From NCBI RefSeq assembly GCF_029504395.1, contig NZ_JAQFIF010000005.1, positions 186,001 to 250,000 on the forward strand: DNA of 64,000 nucleotides, written 5' to 3'. The position numbers and the translations under genes are program-made. The notes beneath the pieces were generated by a model, which did not search any database, was not told where the DNA came from, and was given only the letters and a program-made list of their open reading frames with translations. This document shows, in pieces, positions 15,399-25,737 of the stretch; positions within the stretch are counted from its first letter, which is position 1, and each line of letters starts with the position of its first letter. Source of the DNA: Arthrobacter sp. ES3-54 (GTDB lineage: Bacteria > Actinomycetota > Actinomycetes > Actinomycetales > Micrococcaceae).

Positions 15399-16610
15399 CT
15401 AGGCTGCAGCCACCGCCGCGCGGCTGCGCACGAACGCCTGGACGCAGGCCTCGACGTCGTCGGAGCTGTGCGCGGCGGAAAGCTGGACGCGGATCCGTGC
15501 GGCGCCCTTGGGCACCACCGGGTAGCTGAACGCCGTGACGAAGACGCCGTTGTGGAGCATGGCGTCGGCCACCTTGGCCGCCATGACGGCGTCGCCGAAC
15601 ATCACCGGGACAATCGCGTGCTCGCCGGGGAGCAGGTCGAAGCCTTCCTCGCTCATGCGGTTCCGGAAGAGCTCAGCGTTCGCGAAGAGCTTGCCGCGCA
15701 GTTCGCCGGAGTTCTCCACGAGGTCCAGGGCCGTGAGTGTGGCCGCGACAATCGCCGGGGCCAGCGAGTTGGAGAACAGGTACGGGCGGGCCTTCTGGCG
15801 GAGCATCGCCACGACCTCGCCGCGGCCCGAGACGTAGCCGCCGGACGCGCCGCCGAGGGCCTTGCCGAACGTGCCCGTGTAGATGTCCACGCGGTCCGAG
15901 ACGCCGGCGTGTTCCGGCGTGCCGGCACCGGTGGCGCCCATGAAGCCCACCGCGTGGGAATCGTCCACCATCACAAGGGCGTCGTACTTTTCCGCGAGGT
16001 CGCAGATCGCTTCGAGCGGCGCCAGGAAGCCGTCCATCGAGAAGACACCGTCCGTGACGATGATCTTGCGGCGGGCCGGGTTCTCCTGCGTGGTGGCCGC
16101 GATCAGCTTTGCCTCGAGGTCAGCCATGTCCTGGTTGGCGTAGCGGAAGCGCTGGGCCTTGCAGAGCCGGATGCCGTCAATGATGGACGCGTGGTTCAGG
16201 GCGTCGGAGATGACGGCGTCTTCCGGGCCGAAGAGGGACTCGAACACGCCGCCGTTGGCGTCGAAGCAGCTGGAGAACAGGATGGTGTCCTCGGTGCCGA
16301 GGAACGCCGAAACGCGCTGCTCGAGGGCCAGGTGCAGGTCCTGGGTGCCGCAGATGAAGCGCACGCTGGCCATGCCGAAGCCGCGCTCGTCCATTGCGGT
16401 CTTCGCCGCGGCGATGATGTCCGGGTGGTCGGCGAGGCCCAGATAGTTGTTGGCGCAGAAGTTCAGCACGTCGGCGCCGGACTCGCCGATCTGCCCGGCC
16501 TTGATGCGGTTGGCCTGCGGCGAGTCGATGTGCCGCTCGGTCTTGAACAGTCCGGCGCTGCGGATCTCATCGAGTTCGTGCTGCAGCTGGTCCTTGATGG
16601 CTGAATACAT
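15399..16610 (-). CDS. kbl: Glycine C-acetyltransferase (2-amino-3-ketobutyrate CoA ligase)
   Basis: PLP enzyme that splits 2-amino-3-ketobutyrate with CoA into glycine and acetyl-CoA, the second step of threonine degradation. It is 403 aa, typical for the alpha-oxoamine synthase family. Visible motifs are [14 protein letters not shown] at about 50, [20 protein letters not shown], the [10 protein letters not shown] segment at about 210 and the PLP Lys in [18 protein letters not shown] at about 245. It lies 84 bp downstream of tdh on the same strand, the standard tdh-kbl pair. Confidence 0.96.
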   Translation of the reverse strand: MYSAIKDQLQHELDEIRSAGLFKTERHIDSPQANRIKAGQIGESGADVLNFCANNYLGLADHPDIIAAAKTAMDERGFGMASVRFICGTQDLHLALEQRVSAFLGTEDTILFSSCFDANGGVFESLFGPEDAVISDALNHASIIDGIRLCKAQRFRYANQDMADLEAKLIAATTQENPARRKIIVTDGVFSMDGFLAPLEAICDLAEKYDALVMVDDSHAVGFMGATGAGTPEHAGVSDRVDIYTGTFGKALGGASGGYVSGRGEVVAMLRQKARPYLFSNSLAPAIVAATLTALDLVENSGELRGKLFANAELFRNRMSEEGFDLLPGEHAIVPVMFGDAVMAAKVADAMLHNGVFVTAFSYPVVPKGAARIRVQLSAAHSSDDVEACVQAFVRSRAAVAAA

Positions 16611-16694
16611 GGGTTGGCTCCTCAGCTGGTTGGATGCGGGGGCAAAATGTGGTGTCTGGAAGGGCGGTGTGGAACGGGCCTGAAAACTGCTGGC

Positions 16695-17741
16695 CTAGAA
16701 AACAGTCCAGTCGAGGACCACCTTGCCGCCGACGCCGGCGCGGGCCACCTCGAAACCCTTTTCCCAGTCGGTGGCCGGCAGCGTGTCCGTGACGACGGCC
16801 GAGATGGTCGCGTGCAAGACCGGGTTGGAGGAGAGCATGGCGCTCATCGCGTACCAGGTCTCGAACATTTCGCGGCCGTAGATGCCCTTCATGGTCAGCA
16901 TGTGCGTGACCACCTTGCCCCAGTTGATGTCGATTGACTGGCTGGGCAGTCCCAGCATTGCGATCCGGCCGCCGTGGTTCATGTTGTCGATCATCTCAGG
17001 CAGTGCCGTGGGGTGTCCCGACATTTCCATGCCGATGTCGAAGCCTTCGCGCATGCCGAGTTCGCGCTGGGCGTCCTTGACCCGCATCTTCGAGACGTCG
17101 ATCGCGAGGTCGACGCCGAGCCTGCGGGCCAGTTCCAGCCGGGGAGCGGAGACGTCGGTGATCGCGATCTTGCGCGCGCCGGCGTGCCGGGCCACGGCGA
17201 TTGCCATCAGCCCGATGGGTCCGGCGCCGGTGATCAGGACGTCCTCACCGACTAGCGGGAAGCTCAGGGCCGTGTGCACGGCGTTGCCGAAGGGATCGAA
17301 GATGGCGCCGAGTTCCGGCGTGACGGAGGGGTCCTGGTGGACCCAGACGTTGGTCTCGGGGATCACCACGTACTCGGCGAAGGCGCCGTCACGCTGGACA
17401 CCGACGCTGACGGTGTTGATGCACATCTGCCGGCGGCCGGCGCGGCAGTTGCGGCAGATGCCGCAGACGATGTGGCCTTCGCCGGAGACCCGGTCCCCCA
17501 CCTTGACGTCAAGGACGTCCTCCCCGGTCTCCACGACCTCGCCGTAGAACTCGTGGCCGGCGATCAGGGGGGCGTTGATGATGCCTTGCGCCCAGGCGTC
17601 CCAGGCCTGGATGTGCAGGTCGGTGCCGCAGATGCCGGTCGTCATGACGCGGATCTTGACATCGCCGGGGCCGGTTTTCGGCTCGGGACGGTCGACGAGC
17701 TCGAACCCTGCGTGGGCGCCGGCCTTGTAGAGAGCCTTCAT
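16695..17741 (-). CDS. tdh: L-threonine 3-dehydrogenase
   Basis: Zinc-dependent medium-chain dehydrogenase that oxidises L-threonine to 2-amino-3-ketobutyrate with NAD+. The protein is 348 aa. Catalytic-zinc ligands are in [17 protein letters not shown] (Cys about 42) and AGHEFYGEV (His-Glu); the structural-zinc cysteines are in [18 protein letters not shown] binds at [18 protein letters not shown]. The start at 17741 ([12 protein letters not shown]) has GGAAGG upstream; the open frame extends to 17810 but without family-like sequence. It is divergent from a LysR gene, which is a candidate regulator of tdh-kbl. Confidence 0.95.
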   Translation of the reverse strand: MKALYKAGAHAGFELVDRPEPKTGPGDVKIRVMTTGICGTDLHIQAWDAWAQGIINAPLIAGHEFYGEVVETGEDVLDVKVGDRVSGEGHIVCGICRNCRAGRRQMCINTVSVGVQRDGAFAEYVVIPETNVWVHQDPSVTPELGAIFDPFGNAVHTALSFPLVGEDVLITGAGPIGLMAIAVARHAGARKIAITDVSAPRLELARRLGVDLAIDVSKMRVKDAQRELGMREGFDIGMEMSGHPTALPEMIDNMNHGGRIAMLGLPSQSIDINWGKVVTHMLTMKGIYGREMFETWYAMSAMLSSNPVLHATISAVVTDTLPATDWEKGFEVARAGVGGKVVLDWTVF

Positions 17742-17888
17742 GGGCCTTCCTAACTGTGAGATTCGCTCCGCGCGTTCTGTTCCGCCGTGCGGCACGGGCT
17801 TGTGGGACAACTCACCCCATTAGACCCACCAGAAAGCATTAGCACAACCGAATTTTTCTCAATCGACGAATTAGGAATTGCTATTGCA

Positions 17889-17894
17889 TAGAAT
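17889..17894 (+). promoter_or_regulatory. -10 element of a probable leaderless LysR transcript
   Basis: TAGAAT is followed by seven bases and ATG (17902), the spacing expected if transcription starts at or next to the start codon. The AT-rich tract 17841-17888 upstream, between the two divergent genes, is the likely regulator-binding region for both directions. Confidence 0.5.
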
Positions 17895-17901
17895 GGCTGG
17901 C

Positions 17902-18810
17902 ATGGAAATCCACCAGCTGGAGATGCTGCGCGAACTCGGAGCCTTGGGCAGCGTCAAGGCCGTCGCCGAAACCCTCCTCGTGACGCCGTCGGCCGTGTCC
18001 CAGCAACTGGCCGCGCTACAGAAGTCCGTTGAGGTGCCGCTGACCCGCAAGGAGGGCCGGAACCTGGTGCTCACGGAGGCCGGCCAGGTCCTGGCGGACG
18101 CCGGAGCAGCGGTGGTCAGCGCGATGGCGGATGCGAAGATGGCGATCGGCGCCTACCACGGCTCGCCGGTGGCGCCGGTGACGCTCAGCGGTTTCCACAG
18201 TGCCGGGCAGGCGCTGTTCGCGCCGCTGGCCCGGCTCCTGGACGGCCCCGGCCAACCCCGGATCCTGCTCTCCGACGAGGACGTCGCCCAGCAGGATTTC
18301 CCGGCCCTGACGGCCCGCTACGACCTGGTCCTGGCGCACCGGATGGATCACAGCCCGCGCTGGCCCGAGGAACGCGTCGCGGTGATCCCGCTCGCGCACG
18401 AGCCGCTGGACGTGGCCCTGCCGGCCGGGCACCGGCTGGCCGGCCAGCGGGCGGTGACGGCCGACGACGTCGTGGGCGAACCGTGGGTGACGAGCCGCGC
18501 CGGCTACTCCCCCGCGGACGTGCTCTCCGCCGTCGCGGCGGTCTCCAGCCGTGAACTGAACATTGTGCACCGCATCAACGACTACTCCACCGTGGCGGCA
18601 CTCGTGGCGGCCGGCGGCGTGATCGGCCTGCTGCCGCGGCACACCGCACGGCCTGTGTTGAATCCGGACATTGTGCTGCGTCCGCTGGAAGGCATCAGCA
18701 CCCGGCGCCGGATCGACCTTCTGGCCAGGCCGGAGAACCTTAAACGCACATCGGTCATGATGGTCTGCGAAGCACTGCAGACCATCATGACCGATTTAGT
18801 GGGCGGCTAG
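17902..18810 (+). CDS. LysR-family transcriptional regulator divergent from tdh-kbl
   Basis: A 302-aa LTTR whose helix-turn-helix reads LGALGSVKAVAETLLVTPSA then VSQQLAALQKSVEVPLT. The effector domain begins around residue 90 and includes LARYDLVLAHRM-like and VGEPWVTSRAGYSPADVL segments. ATG at 17902 (MEIHQLEMLREL) is preferred to ATG at 17893 because a TAGAAT -10 box lies seven bases upstream, consistent with a leaderless mRNA. The divergent arrangement with tdh-kbl suggests control of threonine catabolism; the inducer is unknown. It converges with gatB with only nine bases between stops. Confidence 0.88.
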   Translation: MEIHQLEMLRELGALGSVKAVAETLLVTPSAVSQQLAALQKSVEVPLTRKEGRNLVLTEAGQVLADAGAAVVSAMADAKMAIGAYHGSPVAPVTLSGFHSAGQALFAPLARLLDGPGQPRILLSDEDVAQQDFPALTARYDLVLAHRMDHSPRWPEERVAVIPLAHEPLDVALPAGHRLAGQRAVTADDVVGEPWVTSRAGYSPADVLSAVAAVSSRELNIVHRINDYSTVAALVAAGGVIGLLPRHTARPVLNPDIVLRPLEGISTRRRIDLLARPENLKRTSVMMVCEALQTIMTDLVGG

Positions 18811-18819
18811 GACCTAGCC

Positions 18820-20319
18820 TTAGACGCCGAGGCGTTCCAGGATCAGCTCCTTGACGCGGCCGGCGTCGGCCTGGCCGCGGGTGGCCTTCATGACGGCGCC
18901 GACGATCGCGCCGATCGCCTGGATCTTGCCGCCGCGGATCTTGTCCGCGACGCCGGGCTGCGCGGCGAGAGCCGCATCGATCGCTTCCAGGAGCGGTGCG
19001 TCGTCGGAGACCACGGCGAGGCCGCGCTTCTCCACGATTTCCGCCGGGGTGCCTTCGCCGGCGAGCACGCCGTCGAGGACCTCGGTGGCCATCTTGTTGT
19101 TGATCTTGCCGTCTTCGACCATCTGGTTCAGTTCCACGATGGTGGCCGGTGCGACGCCGAGCTGGCCGGGATCGACGTCGGCGTTCTTGGCGCGTCCGAC
19201 GATCTCGCCCATCCACCATTTGCGGGCCACGGTGGCGGTGGCGCCGGCGGCGATGGTTTCCTCGATCTCGTCCATGACGCCGGCGTTGACGACGTCGCGG
19301 AACTCCAGGTCCGAGTAGCCCCAGTCGGCCTGCAGCCGCTTGCGGCGGGCGGCCGGCGGCTCGGGCAGGGTGGCCCGGAGTTCCTCGACCCATTCGCGGG
19401 ACGCGGTGATCGGGACCAGGTCAGGTTCCGGGAAGTAGCGGTAGTCGTCGGCGTCGGACTTGGCCCGGCCCGACGTCGTAGTCCGCGTGTCCTCGTGCCA
19501 GTGTCGAGTCTCCTGGGTGACCGGCTCGCCGGAGTCCAGGACGGCGGCGTGCCGCTGGATCTCGTAGCGGACGGCGTGTTCGACGGCGCGCAGCGAGTTG
19601 ACGTTCTTGGTTTCCGAGCGGATGCCGAAGCGTTCGCGGCCGTGCGGGCGCAGCGAGACGTTGGCGTCGCAGCGGACGTTGCCGCGTTCCATCTTGGCGT
19701 CGGAGACCCCGAGGTTCTTGACGATTTCGCGGACAGCGGCCACATAGGCCTTGGCGAGTTCGGGCGCGCGGCTGCCGGCGCCCTCGATCGGCTTGGTGAC
19801 GATCTCGACCAGCGGCACGCCGGAGCGGTTGTAGTCCACCAGGGAGTAGTCCGCGCCTTGGATGCGGCCGGTGGCGCCACCCATGTGGGTCAGCTTGCCG
19901 GCGTCCTCCTCCATGTGCGCGCGTTCGATCTCGACGCGGAACATGGTGCCGTCGGAGAGCTCGATGTCCAGGTAACCGTCGTACGCGATGGGCTCGTCGT
20001 ACTGGGAGGTCTGGAAGTTTTTCGGGGTGTCCGGGTAGAAGTAGTTCTTCCGGGCGAAGCGGCACCTCTCGGCGATCTTGCAGTTCAGCGCCAAGCCGAT
20101 CTTGATCGAGGACTCGATCGCGGTCTTGTTCACCACCGGCAGCACGCCGGGCATGCCGAGGTCCACCTCGTTGACGTTGGTGTTCGGCTCGTCGCCGAAG
20201 ACGTTCGGCGCGGAGGAGAACATTTTCGTCTTGGTGTTGAGCTCCACGTGGACCTCGAAGCCCAGAACGGGATCGTATTTCTCCATCGCCTCTTCGAAGC
20301 TGAGGGTTGCGTCAGTCAT
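18820..20319 (-). CDS. gatB: Asp-tRNA(Asn)/Glu-tRNA(Gln) amidotransferase subunit B
   Basis: The tRNA-binding and kinase subunit of GatCAB, which activates mischarged Glu-tRNA(Gln) or Asp-tRNA(Asn) with ATP before amidation. It is 499 aa. The GatB signature is visible as [17 protein letters not shown] near the N-terminus and [14 protein letters not shown] at about residue 155, with the helical and YqeY-like tail domain from about 350. It is the last gene of gatCAB; its ATG overlaps the gatA stop by one base (TAATG), which suggests coupled translation. Confidence 0.97.
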   Translation of the reverse strand: MTDATLSFEEAMEKYDPVLGFEVHVELNTKTKMFSSAPNVFGDEPNTNVNEVDLGMPGVLPVVNKTAIESSIKIGLALNCKIAERCRFARKNYFYPDTPKNFQTSQYDEPIAYDGYLDIELSDGTMFRVEIERAHMEEDAGKLTHMGGATGRIQGADYSLVDYNRSGVPLVEIVTKPIEGAGSRAPELAKAYVAAVREIVKNLGVSDAKMERGNVRCDANVSLRPHGRERFGIRSETKNVNSLRAVEHAVRYEIQRHAAVLDSGEPVTQETRHWHEDTRTTTSGRAKSDADDYRYFPEPDLVPITASREWVEELRATLPEPPAARRKRLQADWGYSDLEFRDVVNAGVMDEIEETIAAGATATVARKWWMGEIVGRAKNADVDPGQLGVAPATIVELNQMVEDGKINNKMATEVLDGVLAGEGTPAEIVEKRGLAVVSDDAPLLEAIDAALAAQPGVADKIRGGKIQAIGAIVGAVMKATRGQADAGRVKELILERLGV

Positions 20320-21911
20320 TAGTGTGAACCTCCGTGGCTCGAAGCGGCGCCAGCCGTTGAAGCAGCCGGTGAAGAATCAGAAAGGGAAGGAGCCGTCAGT
20401 GAAGGAGCCTTGTCCAACAGCGGTCCGCCCCACTGTGCCTCGAGCAGGGATTCCAGGACTGCGCCGACGCGGTAGAGCCGGGCGTCCTGGCGGGCCGGTG
20501 CCAGCAGCTGGATGCCGACCGGCAGCCCGTCCTCGTCGGCCAGGCCGCCGGGCAGGGAGAGCCCGGGAACGCCTGCCATGTTGGCGGGGATGGTGGCGAC
20601 GTCGTTGAGGTACATCGCCAGCGGGTCGTTGAGCTTCTCGCCGAGTTTGAAGGCCGTGGTGGGGGCCGTCGGGGAGATCAGCACGTCGGCCTTGGCGAAT
20701 GCGGCGTCGAAGTCGCGCTGGATCAGAGTGCGCACCTTCTGGGCCGAGCCGTAGTAGGCGTCGTAGTAGCCGGCGCTCAGGGCGTAGGTGCCCAGGATGA
20801 TGCGGCGCTTAACCTCATCGCCGAAGCCGGCGGCGCGGGTGGCGCCCATGACCCGTTCGATCGTCATCGGTCCATGTTCGGGCAGGACCCGCAGGCCGTA
20901 CCGGACGCCGTCGAACTTGGCCAGGTTGGAGGACGCCTCGGAGGGCATGATCAGGTAGTAGGCGCCCAGGGCGTACTTGAAGTTGGGGCAGGAGACCTCG
21001 ACGATCTCGGCACCGGCGGCCTTGAGCAGCTCAAGGGACTCGTTGAAGCGGTTCTCGACGCCGGCCTGGTAGCCCTCGCCGTGAAGCTCCTTGATGATAC
21101 CGATCTTCATGCCCTCGACGTGGCCGGTCCGGGCGGCGGCGACAAGGTCCTCCAGCGGGTCCGGCAGCGAGGTGGAATCGCGCGGGTCGTGGCCGCCGAT
21201 CACCTGGTGCAGCAGGGCCGAGTCCAGCACGGTGCGGGAGACCGGGCCGATCTGGTCCAGCGAGGAGGCCATGGCGATGGCGCCGTAGCGGGAGACGCCG
21301 CCGTAGGTGGGCTTGACGCCGACCGTGCCGGTGACGGCGCCGGGTTGGCGGATGGAGCCGCCGGTGTCCGTGCCGAGGGCCAGCGGGGCTTCGAAAGCCG
21401 CGACGGCGGCAGCGGAGCCGCCGCCGGAGCCGCCCGGGATGCGGTCCAAGTCCCACGGGTTGCGCGTGGGGCCGTAGGCGGAGTGTTCGGTGGAGGAGCC
21501 CATCGCGAACTCGTCCAGATTGGTCTTGCCCAGGATCGGCATCTTGGCGGCGCGCAGGCGCTCGACGACCGTGGCATCGTACGGGCTGTGCCAGCCTTCG
21601 AGGATTTTCGAGCCGGCCGTGGTGGGCTGCCCGATCGTGACAATGAGGTCCTTGACCGCGATCGGCACGCCCGCGAGGACGTGGAGCTCTTCGGCGGCGG
21701 CACCGCCGGCGGCGCGGATCGCGTCCACTTCAGCGGCGACGGCGAGCGCCTCGTCGGCGTTGACGTGCAGGAAGGCGTGGACCTTGCCGTCCACGGCGGC
21801 GATGCGGTCCAGGTACGCCTGGGTGACCTCGACGGCGGTGATCTCGCGGGCTGCCAGCTTCTCGGCGAGCGCGGCGGCGGAGAGGCGGATCAGTTCGTTG
21901 TTGTCAGTCAT
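20319..21911 (-). CDS. gatA: Asp-tRNA(Asn)/Glu-tRNA(Gln) amidotransferase subunit A (amidase)
   Basis: Amidase-signature subunit that releases ammonia from glutamine for GatB. The 530-aa product carries the catalytic Lys in [10 protein letters not shown], the signature [20 protein letters not shown] with its cis-Ser, and the nucleophile segment [20 protein letters not shown] at 21911 ([12 protein letters not shown]) follows the gatC stop by four bases. The C-terminal 30 residues are a Ser/Ala-rich extension that looks unstructured and contains small internal repeats. Confidence 0.97.
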   Translation of the reverse strand: MTDNNELIRLSAAALAEKLAAREITAVEVTQAYLDRIAAVDGKVHAFLHVNADEALAVAAEVDAIRAAGGAAAEELHVLAGVPIAVKDLIVTIGQPTTAGSKILEGWHSPYDATVVERLRAAKMPILGKTNLDEFAMGSSTEHSAYGPTRNPWDLDRIPGGSGGGSAAAVAAFEAPLALGTDTGGSIRQPGAVTGTVGVKPTYGGVSRYGAIAMASSLDQIGPVSRTVLDSALLHQVIGGHDPRDSTSLPDPLEDLVAAARTGHVEGMKIGIIKELHGEGYQAGVENRFNESLELLKAAGAEIVEVSCPNFKYALGAYYLIMPSEASSNLAKFDGVRYGLRVLPEHGPMTIERVMGATRAAGFGDEVKRRIILGTYALSAGYYDAYYGSAQKVRTLIQRDFDAAFAKADVLISPTAPTTAFKLGEKLNDPLAMYLNDVATIPANMAGVPGLSLPGGLADEDGLPVGIQLLAPARQDARLYRVGAVLESLLEAQWGGPLLDKAPSLTAPSLSDSSPAASTAGAASSHGGSH

Positions 21912-21915
21912 GGTC

Positions 21916-22212
21916 TTAGTCCTCATCCAGAATTGCCGGGACCTTGAAACGGCCTTCGTAAGCGTCGGGGGCACCGGAGAGGGATTGCTCGGCCGTAAAC
22001 GTGTGGCCCACGACATCCTCGCGGAACACATTGGTCAGCGGAATCGGGTGGGACGTGGCCGGGACGTCATCACCGGCAGCTTCACTGACGGACTTCACTG
22101 AATCCACGATGACGGCGAGTTCGCCGGCCATCCTGTCCAGCTCTTCAGCACTCATCTCGATGTGCGCGAGTTGCGCGAGATGCGCGACGTCGTCGCGGTT
22201 GATCGCAGCCAT
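21916..22212 (-). CDS. gatC: Asp-tRNA(Asn)/Glu-tRNA(Gln) amidotransferase subunit C
   Basis: A 98-aa small subunit that clamps GatA to GatB. The N-terminal helices [19 protein letters not shown] and [19 protein letters not shown] and the extended tail with [10 protein letters not shown] match GatC. The ATG at 22212 has AGGGGAG upstream. It is the first gene of the gatCAB operon; the promoter must lie between 22213 and the palindromic element at 22287. Confidence 0.96.
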   Translation of the reverse strand: MAAINRDDVAHLAQLAHIEMSAEELDRMAGELAVIVDSVKSVSEAAGDDVPATSHPIPLTNVFREDVVGHTFTAEQSLSGAPDAYEGRFKVPAILDED

Positions 22213-22286
22213 GGATCTCCCCTGCAAGTAAAGGATTATTTTCCGTCCCAGTCTACGTGGGTTGAACTGCTGTTACCGTCGGACGC

Positions 22287-22343
22287 CGAGACGACAGTTC
22301 GCGGCAATGTTTTGTGCAAACACTGCCGCGAACTGTCGTCTCG
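22287..22343 (-). repeat. Dispersed palindromic element, copy 1
   Basis: A 26-bp inverted repeat with one mismatch and a five-base loop (arms 22287-22312 and 22318-22343). The shared core is CAGTTCGCGGCARTGTTT. A second copy lies at 43556-43601. Read on the minus strand, copy 1 begins ten bases after the stop of the CitMHS gene, and the single A/G mismatch falls in the same arm as in copy 2, so both copies have the same orientation relative to the upstream gene. There is no U-run, so it is not a standard terminator. Confidence 0.85.
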
Positions 22344-22352
22344 TGGGGCTGG

Positions 22353-23828
22353 TTAGCCGATGCCGATGGCTCCGGTGAGGACTCCTACTCCGAGCATGAC
22401 CAGGGAGATCACAGCCGTGCGCCAGAGGACCTTCTTGTGGTGGTCGCCAAGGTCCACCTTGGCCAGGGAGACCAGGAGCAGGATGGCCGGGACCAGGGGG
22501 CTCTGCAGGTGGAAGGGCTGGCCGGTGATGGAAGCGCGGGCCATCTCGGCGGCGCTGACGCCGTAGTGGGCCGCCGTCTCGCTGAGGACCGGCAGGACGC
22601 CGAAGTAGAAGGCGTCGTTGCTCATGAAGAATGTCATCGGGATGCTCAGGACGCCGGTGATGATGGCCATCAGCGGGCCCATGTCGGCCGGAATGATCTG
22701 GACCAGCCATTCCGACATGGCCTTGACCATGCCCGTGCCGTTGAGGACGCCGGTGAGGACTGCGGCAGCCATGACCATGCTGACGACGGCGACGATCGAG
22801 GGTGCGTGCGCGATCAGCTGGGCGCTCTGGTCCTTGACCTTGGGGAAGTTGACCAGCAGGGCGATGGCTGAGCCCACCATGAAGACGAACGGGAGCGGAA
22901 TGACGTTGGCGACGAGCGTCACCATGACCGCGACCGTCAAGCCGAGGTTGAACCAGAACAGCTTGGGGCGGAGGGTATTGCGGTTGGGGTCCAGGGCGGT
23001 GTCGGCCATGGCGGAGTCGCGGTCGTCAACGAGGGAATCGGTGCGCTCAAGCACTGCAACGGAGGATCCTTCCGGGGAGAGGGGCGAGGCTCCGGGGCCC
23101 TTGCGGCCGTGGCGATTACCGGAACCGCCGGCCGTGCTGCCACCGGCCGCGCCGTCTGCATCGCCAACAAGGGATTCAGCTGAGTCCGGGACGCCCCAAA
23201 TCTCGGGGGCGGTGCTGCGGAGGCGGTTGCGTTCCTGCAGGCCGAGCAACCAGGAGAAGACCAGCACCACAATGAGTCCTGCGATGAGGGACGGGACCAT
23301 GGGTACGAAGACATCGTTGACGTCGAGCTTCAGTGCGGAGGCGGCGCGGGCGGTGGGACCGCCCCAGGGCAGGATGTTCATGGTGCCGTTGGCCAGGCCG
23401 GCAACGCAGGTCAGGACCACGGGGCTCATCTTGAGCCGCAGGTAGACCGGGAGCATGGCCGCGGTGGTGAGGATGAAGGTGGTGGAGCCGTCACCGTCGA
23501 GCGAAACAGCCGCTGCGAGGATGGCCGTGCCGAGGACCACCTTGGCGGGGTCATTGCCGAGCTTGCGCAGGATGAACCGGACCAGCGGGTCAAAGAGCCC
23601 GACGTCGATCATCAGGCCGAAGTAGATGATCGCGAACATCAGCAGCGCGGCCGTGGAGGTCATGGACTTCATCGAGTCCAGCACCATCGGGCCGATGCCG
23701 AGGCCCGCGCCGGCGAAAAGTCCGAAGACTGTGGGGACGATGATGAGCGCCAATACTGGCGTCAACTTCTTCGTCATGATCAGCACCATGAATACCGCGA
23801 TCATGGCGAATCCTAGTAATACCAGCAC
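22353..23828 (-). CDS. CitMHS-family citrate:divalent-cation symporter
   Basis: A 491-aa membrane protein with about 12 hydrophobic segments. It belongs to the citrate-Mg2+/Ca2+:H+ symporter family, with LDGDGSTTFILTTAAMLPVY at about 125 and NILPWGGPTARAASAL at about 175, both hallmark sequences. A hydrophilic, Gly/Ser/Glu-rich loop of about 80 residues separates the two halves. The GTG at 23828 is chosen because GGAG lies eight bases upstream and the product then begins directly with the first helix. It is divergent from a CitA/CitB-like two-component system, which is the likely regulator. Confidence 0.92.
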   Translation of the reverse strand: MLVLLGFAMIAVFMVLIMTKKLTPVLALIIVPTVFGLFAGAGLGIGPMVLDSMKSMTSTAALLMFAIIYFGLMIDVGLFDPLVRFILRKLGNDPAKVVLGTAILAAAVSLDGDGSTTFILTTAAMLPVYLRLKMSPVVLTCVAGLANGTMNILPWGGPTARAASALKLDVNDVFVPMVPSLIAGLIVVLVFSWLLGLQERNRLRSTAPEIWGVPDSAESLVGDADGAAGGSTAGGSGNRHGRKGPGASPLSPEGSSVAVLERTDSLVDDRDSAMADTALDPNRNTLRPKLFWFNLGLTVAVMVTLVANVIPLPFVFMVGSAIALLVNFPKVKDQSAQLIAHAPSIVAVVSMVMAAAVLTGVLNGTGMVKAMSEWLVQIIPADMGPLMAIITGVLSIPMTFFMSNDAFYFGVLPVLSETAAHYGVSAAEMARASITGQPFHLQSPLVPAILLLVSLAKVDLGDHHKKVLWRTAVISLVMLGVGVLTGAIGIG

Positions 23829-23997
23829 GGCCGGCTCCTTCTTCGTTGAATGACACCACTCCGGTGTGATGCGCACTACAGACGTTAGAGTGGCGCTCGT
23901 CACGACTGGGCCTTTGGCTCAATTGATTGGCATACTGCTTATTGGATTCATTTTGCGCATTTTGCTCACGTCCGTACTAACCCCAGGCAGGAGCCCA

Positions 23998-25737
23998 ATG
24001 AAGCGCCGCACAGCGATGCCGACCCTGCGCTTTTCGACCCAGACGCTGTTGCTGCAGCTCGGCGTCGTGGTGCTGGTGGTATTGCTGAGCAGCGCCGTCC
24101 ACGCCTGGCTGACCTACGACCGGCTGGGCCGCGAGGCGGAGAGCCAGGCGCTGACCCTGGCCCGGACGGTGGCCTCGGACCCGTCAGTGCGGTCAGAGGT
24201 CCAGTCCATCAGCGCCCTTCCCGCCGCTCCCCCGGCGTCCGAGTTGTTGTCCGGTCCGTTGATGGCTGCCGCGGAGGGTGCCCGCACCCGGACCGGGGCC
24301 CTGTTCGTGGTCATCACGGACGAGACCGGTATCCGGCTGGCGCACCCGGACGCGGAACGGCTGGGCGAAAAGGTCAGCACCGACCCCTCCGAGGCCCTCG
24401 CCGGCCGGGAGGTCACCACGCGCAACACGGGCACGCTGGGCCCGTCCGCCGGTGCCAAGGTCCCGGTCTACGCCCCGGACTCCGGAGCGGTGGTGGGTGA
24501 GGTAAGCGTGGGGTATTCCACCGAAACGATCAGCCAAAGCCTGGCCCGGGACATCATCCCCATCGCCGCCACGGCCGCCGGCGCGCTGCTGGCCGGCGTG
24601 CTGGCCTCGTTCCTGCTGCGGCGGCGGCTCCAGCGGTTGACGCTCGGGCTCGAGCCCGAGGAGATCAGCACCCTGGTGCACGACCAGGTGGCCGTGCTGC
24701 AGGGGGTCGACGACGGCGTGATCGGCGTTGCGGCCGACGGCAGGGTCAGTGTTTTCAACGCCGCCGCCCAGCGGCTCCTCGGTGTTCCCGACCTGGCGGG
24801 CAGCGCTTGGGCCACCGCGCCGGTGCCCGCCCAGCTGAAGGCCCTGACCCGGGCCGACGCGGCGGAGGGTGAGGCCGTGGAACTGGTGGCCGGCGGCCGG
24901 GTCCTGGTGGCGAGCGCCCGCAAGGCCCTGCATCGTCGAGAGGACCTGGGCTGGGTGGTGATGCTCCGGGACCGGACCGAGCTGCAGCAGCTGACCCGCC
25001 AGCTCGACGCCGTCGGCACCATGTCCGCGGCCTTACGGGCGCAGCGCCACGAATTCGCCAACCAGCTGCACACGATCGCGGGCTTCATGAGCATCGGCCA
25101 GCCCCAGCAAGCCCAGGACTATCTCGCCAAACTGGCAGGCACCGGGCCGCTGGCGTTCCCGGTGGACCAGGCCGAGCTGCTTCAGGATCCCTACCTGCAG
25201 GCCTTCCTGGGCGCCAAGGGCGTCGAGGCGGACGAGCGCGGCGTGAGCCTGCGCCTCGGCCCGGAATCCGTGGTCCGCGGCCACGTCACCGAGCCGCAGG
25301 ACGTCACCACCGTGCTGGGGAACCTGATCGACAACGCCGTAAACGCCGCCGTCGCCGGTTCTGCGGCCGAGCGCTGGGTGGAAGTGGAAGTGCTGGACGA
25401 ACCGGGCATCGACGGAGGCCCCGGCACACTTCACATTGTGGTGGCGGATTCCGGTGACGGCCTGGGCACCGGAATGACAGCCGCGGAGGCCGAGGCGGTT
25501 TTCACGGAAGGCTATACGACCTCGGATCGGCCAGCTCGGGCTGGCGCCGGCCAGGGCCTGGGGCTGGCGTTGTCCCGGCAGCTCGCGCGCCGCCGCGGCG
25601 GAGACGTGCGCTTGCTTGAGGCGGGCTCCCCCGGCGGCCCGGGCGCCGTGTTCGTCGCCACCCTGCCGGGAACCACCGAATCCGGGCCAACGATGCCGGG
25701 AACCACCGAATCAAGCGGAGAGGACAACGATGTCTGA
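23998..25737 (+). CDS. CitA/DcuS-family sensor histidine kinase
   Basis: A 579-aa membrane kinase. TM1 (LLLQLGVVVLVVLLSSAV) and TM2 (about 190-210, AATAAGALLAGVLASFLL) enclose a periplasmic sensor domain of the CitA/DcuS (PASp) type, e.g. VVITDETGIRLAHPDAERLG. A cytoplasmic PAS region follows (about 225-330), then the H-box LRAQRHEFANQLHTIAGFMS, N-box NLIDNAVNAA and G-box VADSGDGLG. ATG at 23998 has AGGAG upstream. It overlaps the response regulator by eight bases. The divergent CitMHS transporter suggests that it senses citrate. The C-terminus carries a duplicated ten-codon segment. Confidence 0.92.
   Translation: MKRRTAMPTLRFSTQTLLLQLGVVVLVVLLSSAVHAWLTYDRLGREAESQALTLARTVASDPSVRSEVQSISALPAAPPASELLSGPLMAAAEGARTRTGALFVVITDETGIRLAHPDAERLGEKVSTDPSEALAGREVTTRNTGTLGPSAGAKVPVYAPDSGAVVGEVSVGYSTETISQSLARDIIPIAATAAGALLAGVLASFLLRRRLQRLTLGLEPEEISTLVHDQVAVLQGVDDGVIGVAADGRVSVFNAAAQRLLGVPDLAGSAWATAPVPAQLKALTRADAAEGEAVELVAGGRVLVASARKALHRREDLGWVVMLRDRTELQQLTRQLDAVGTMSAALRAQRHEFANQLHTIAGFMSIGQPQQAQDYLAKLAGTGPLAFPVDQAELLQDPYLQAFLGAKGVEADERGVSLRLGPESVVRGHVTEPQDVTTVLGNLIDNAVNAAVAGSAAERWVEVEVLDEPGIDGGPGTLHIVVADSGDGLGTGMTAAEAEAVFTEGYTTSDRPARAGAGQGLGLALSRQLARRRGGDVRLLEAGSPGGPGAVFVATLPGTTESGPTMPGTTESSGEDNDV
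25663..25722 (+). repeat. 30-bp in-frame duplication at the kinase C-terminus
   Basis: Two adjacent 30-bp copies (25663-25692, 25693-25722) both encode PGTTES; the second half has diverged. The duplication sits within 25 codons of the stop and overlaps nothing essential in the kinase domain. It ends just before the ATG of the response regulator. Confidence 0.75.
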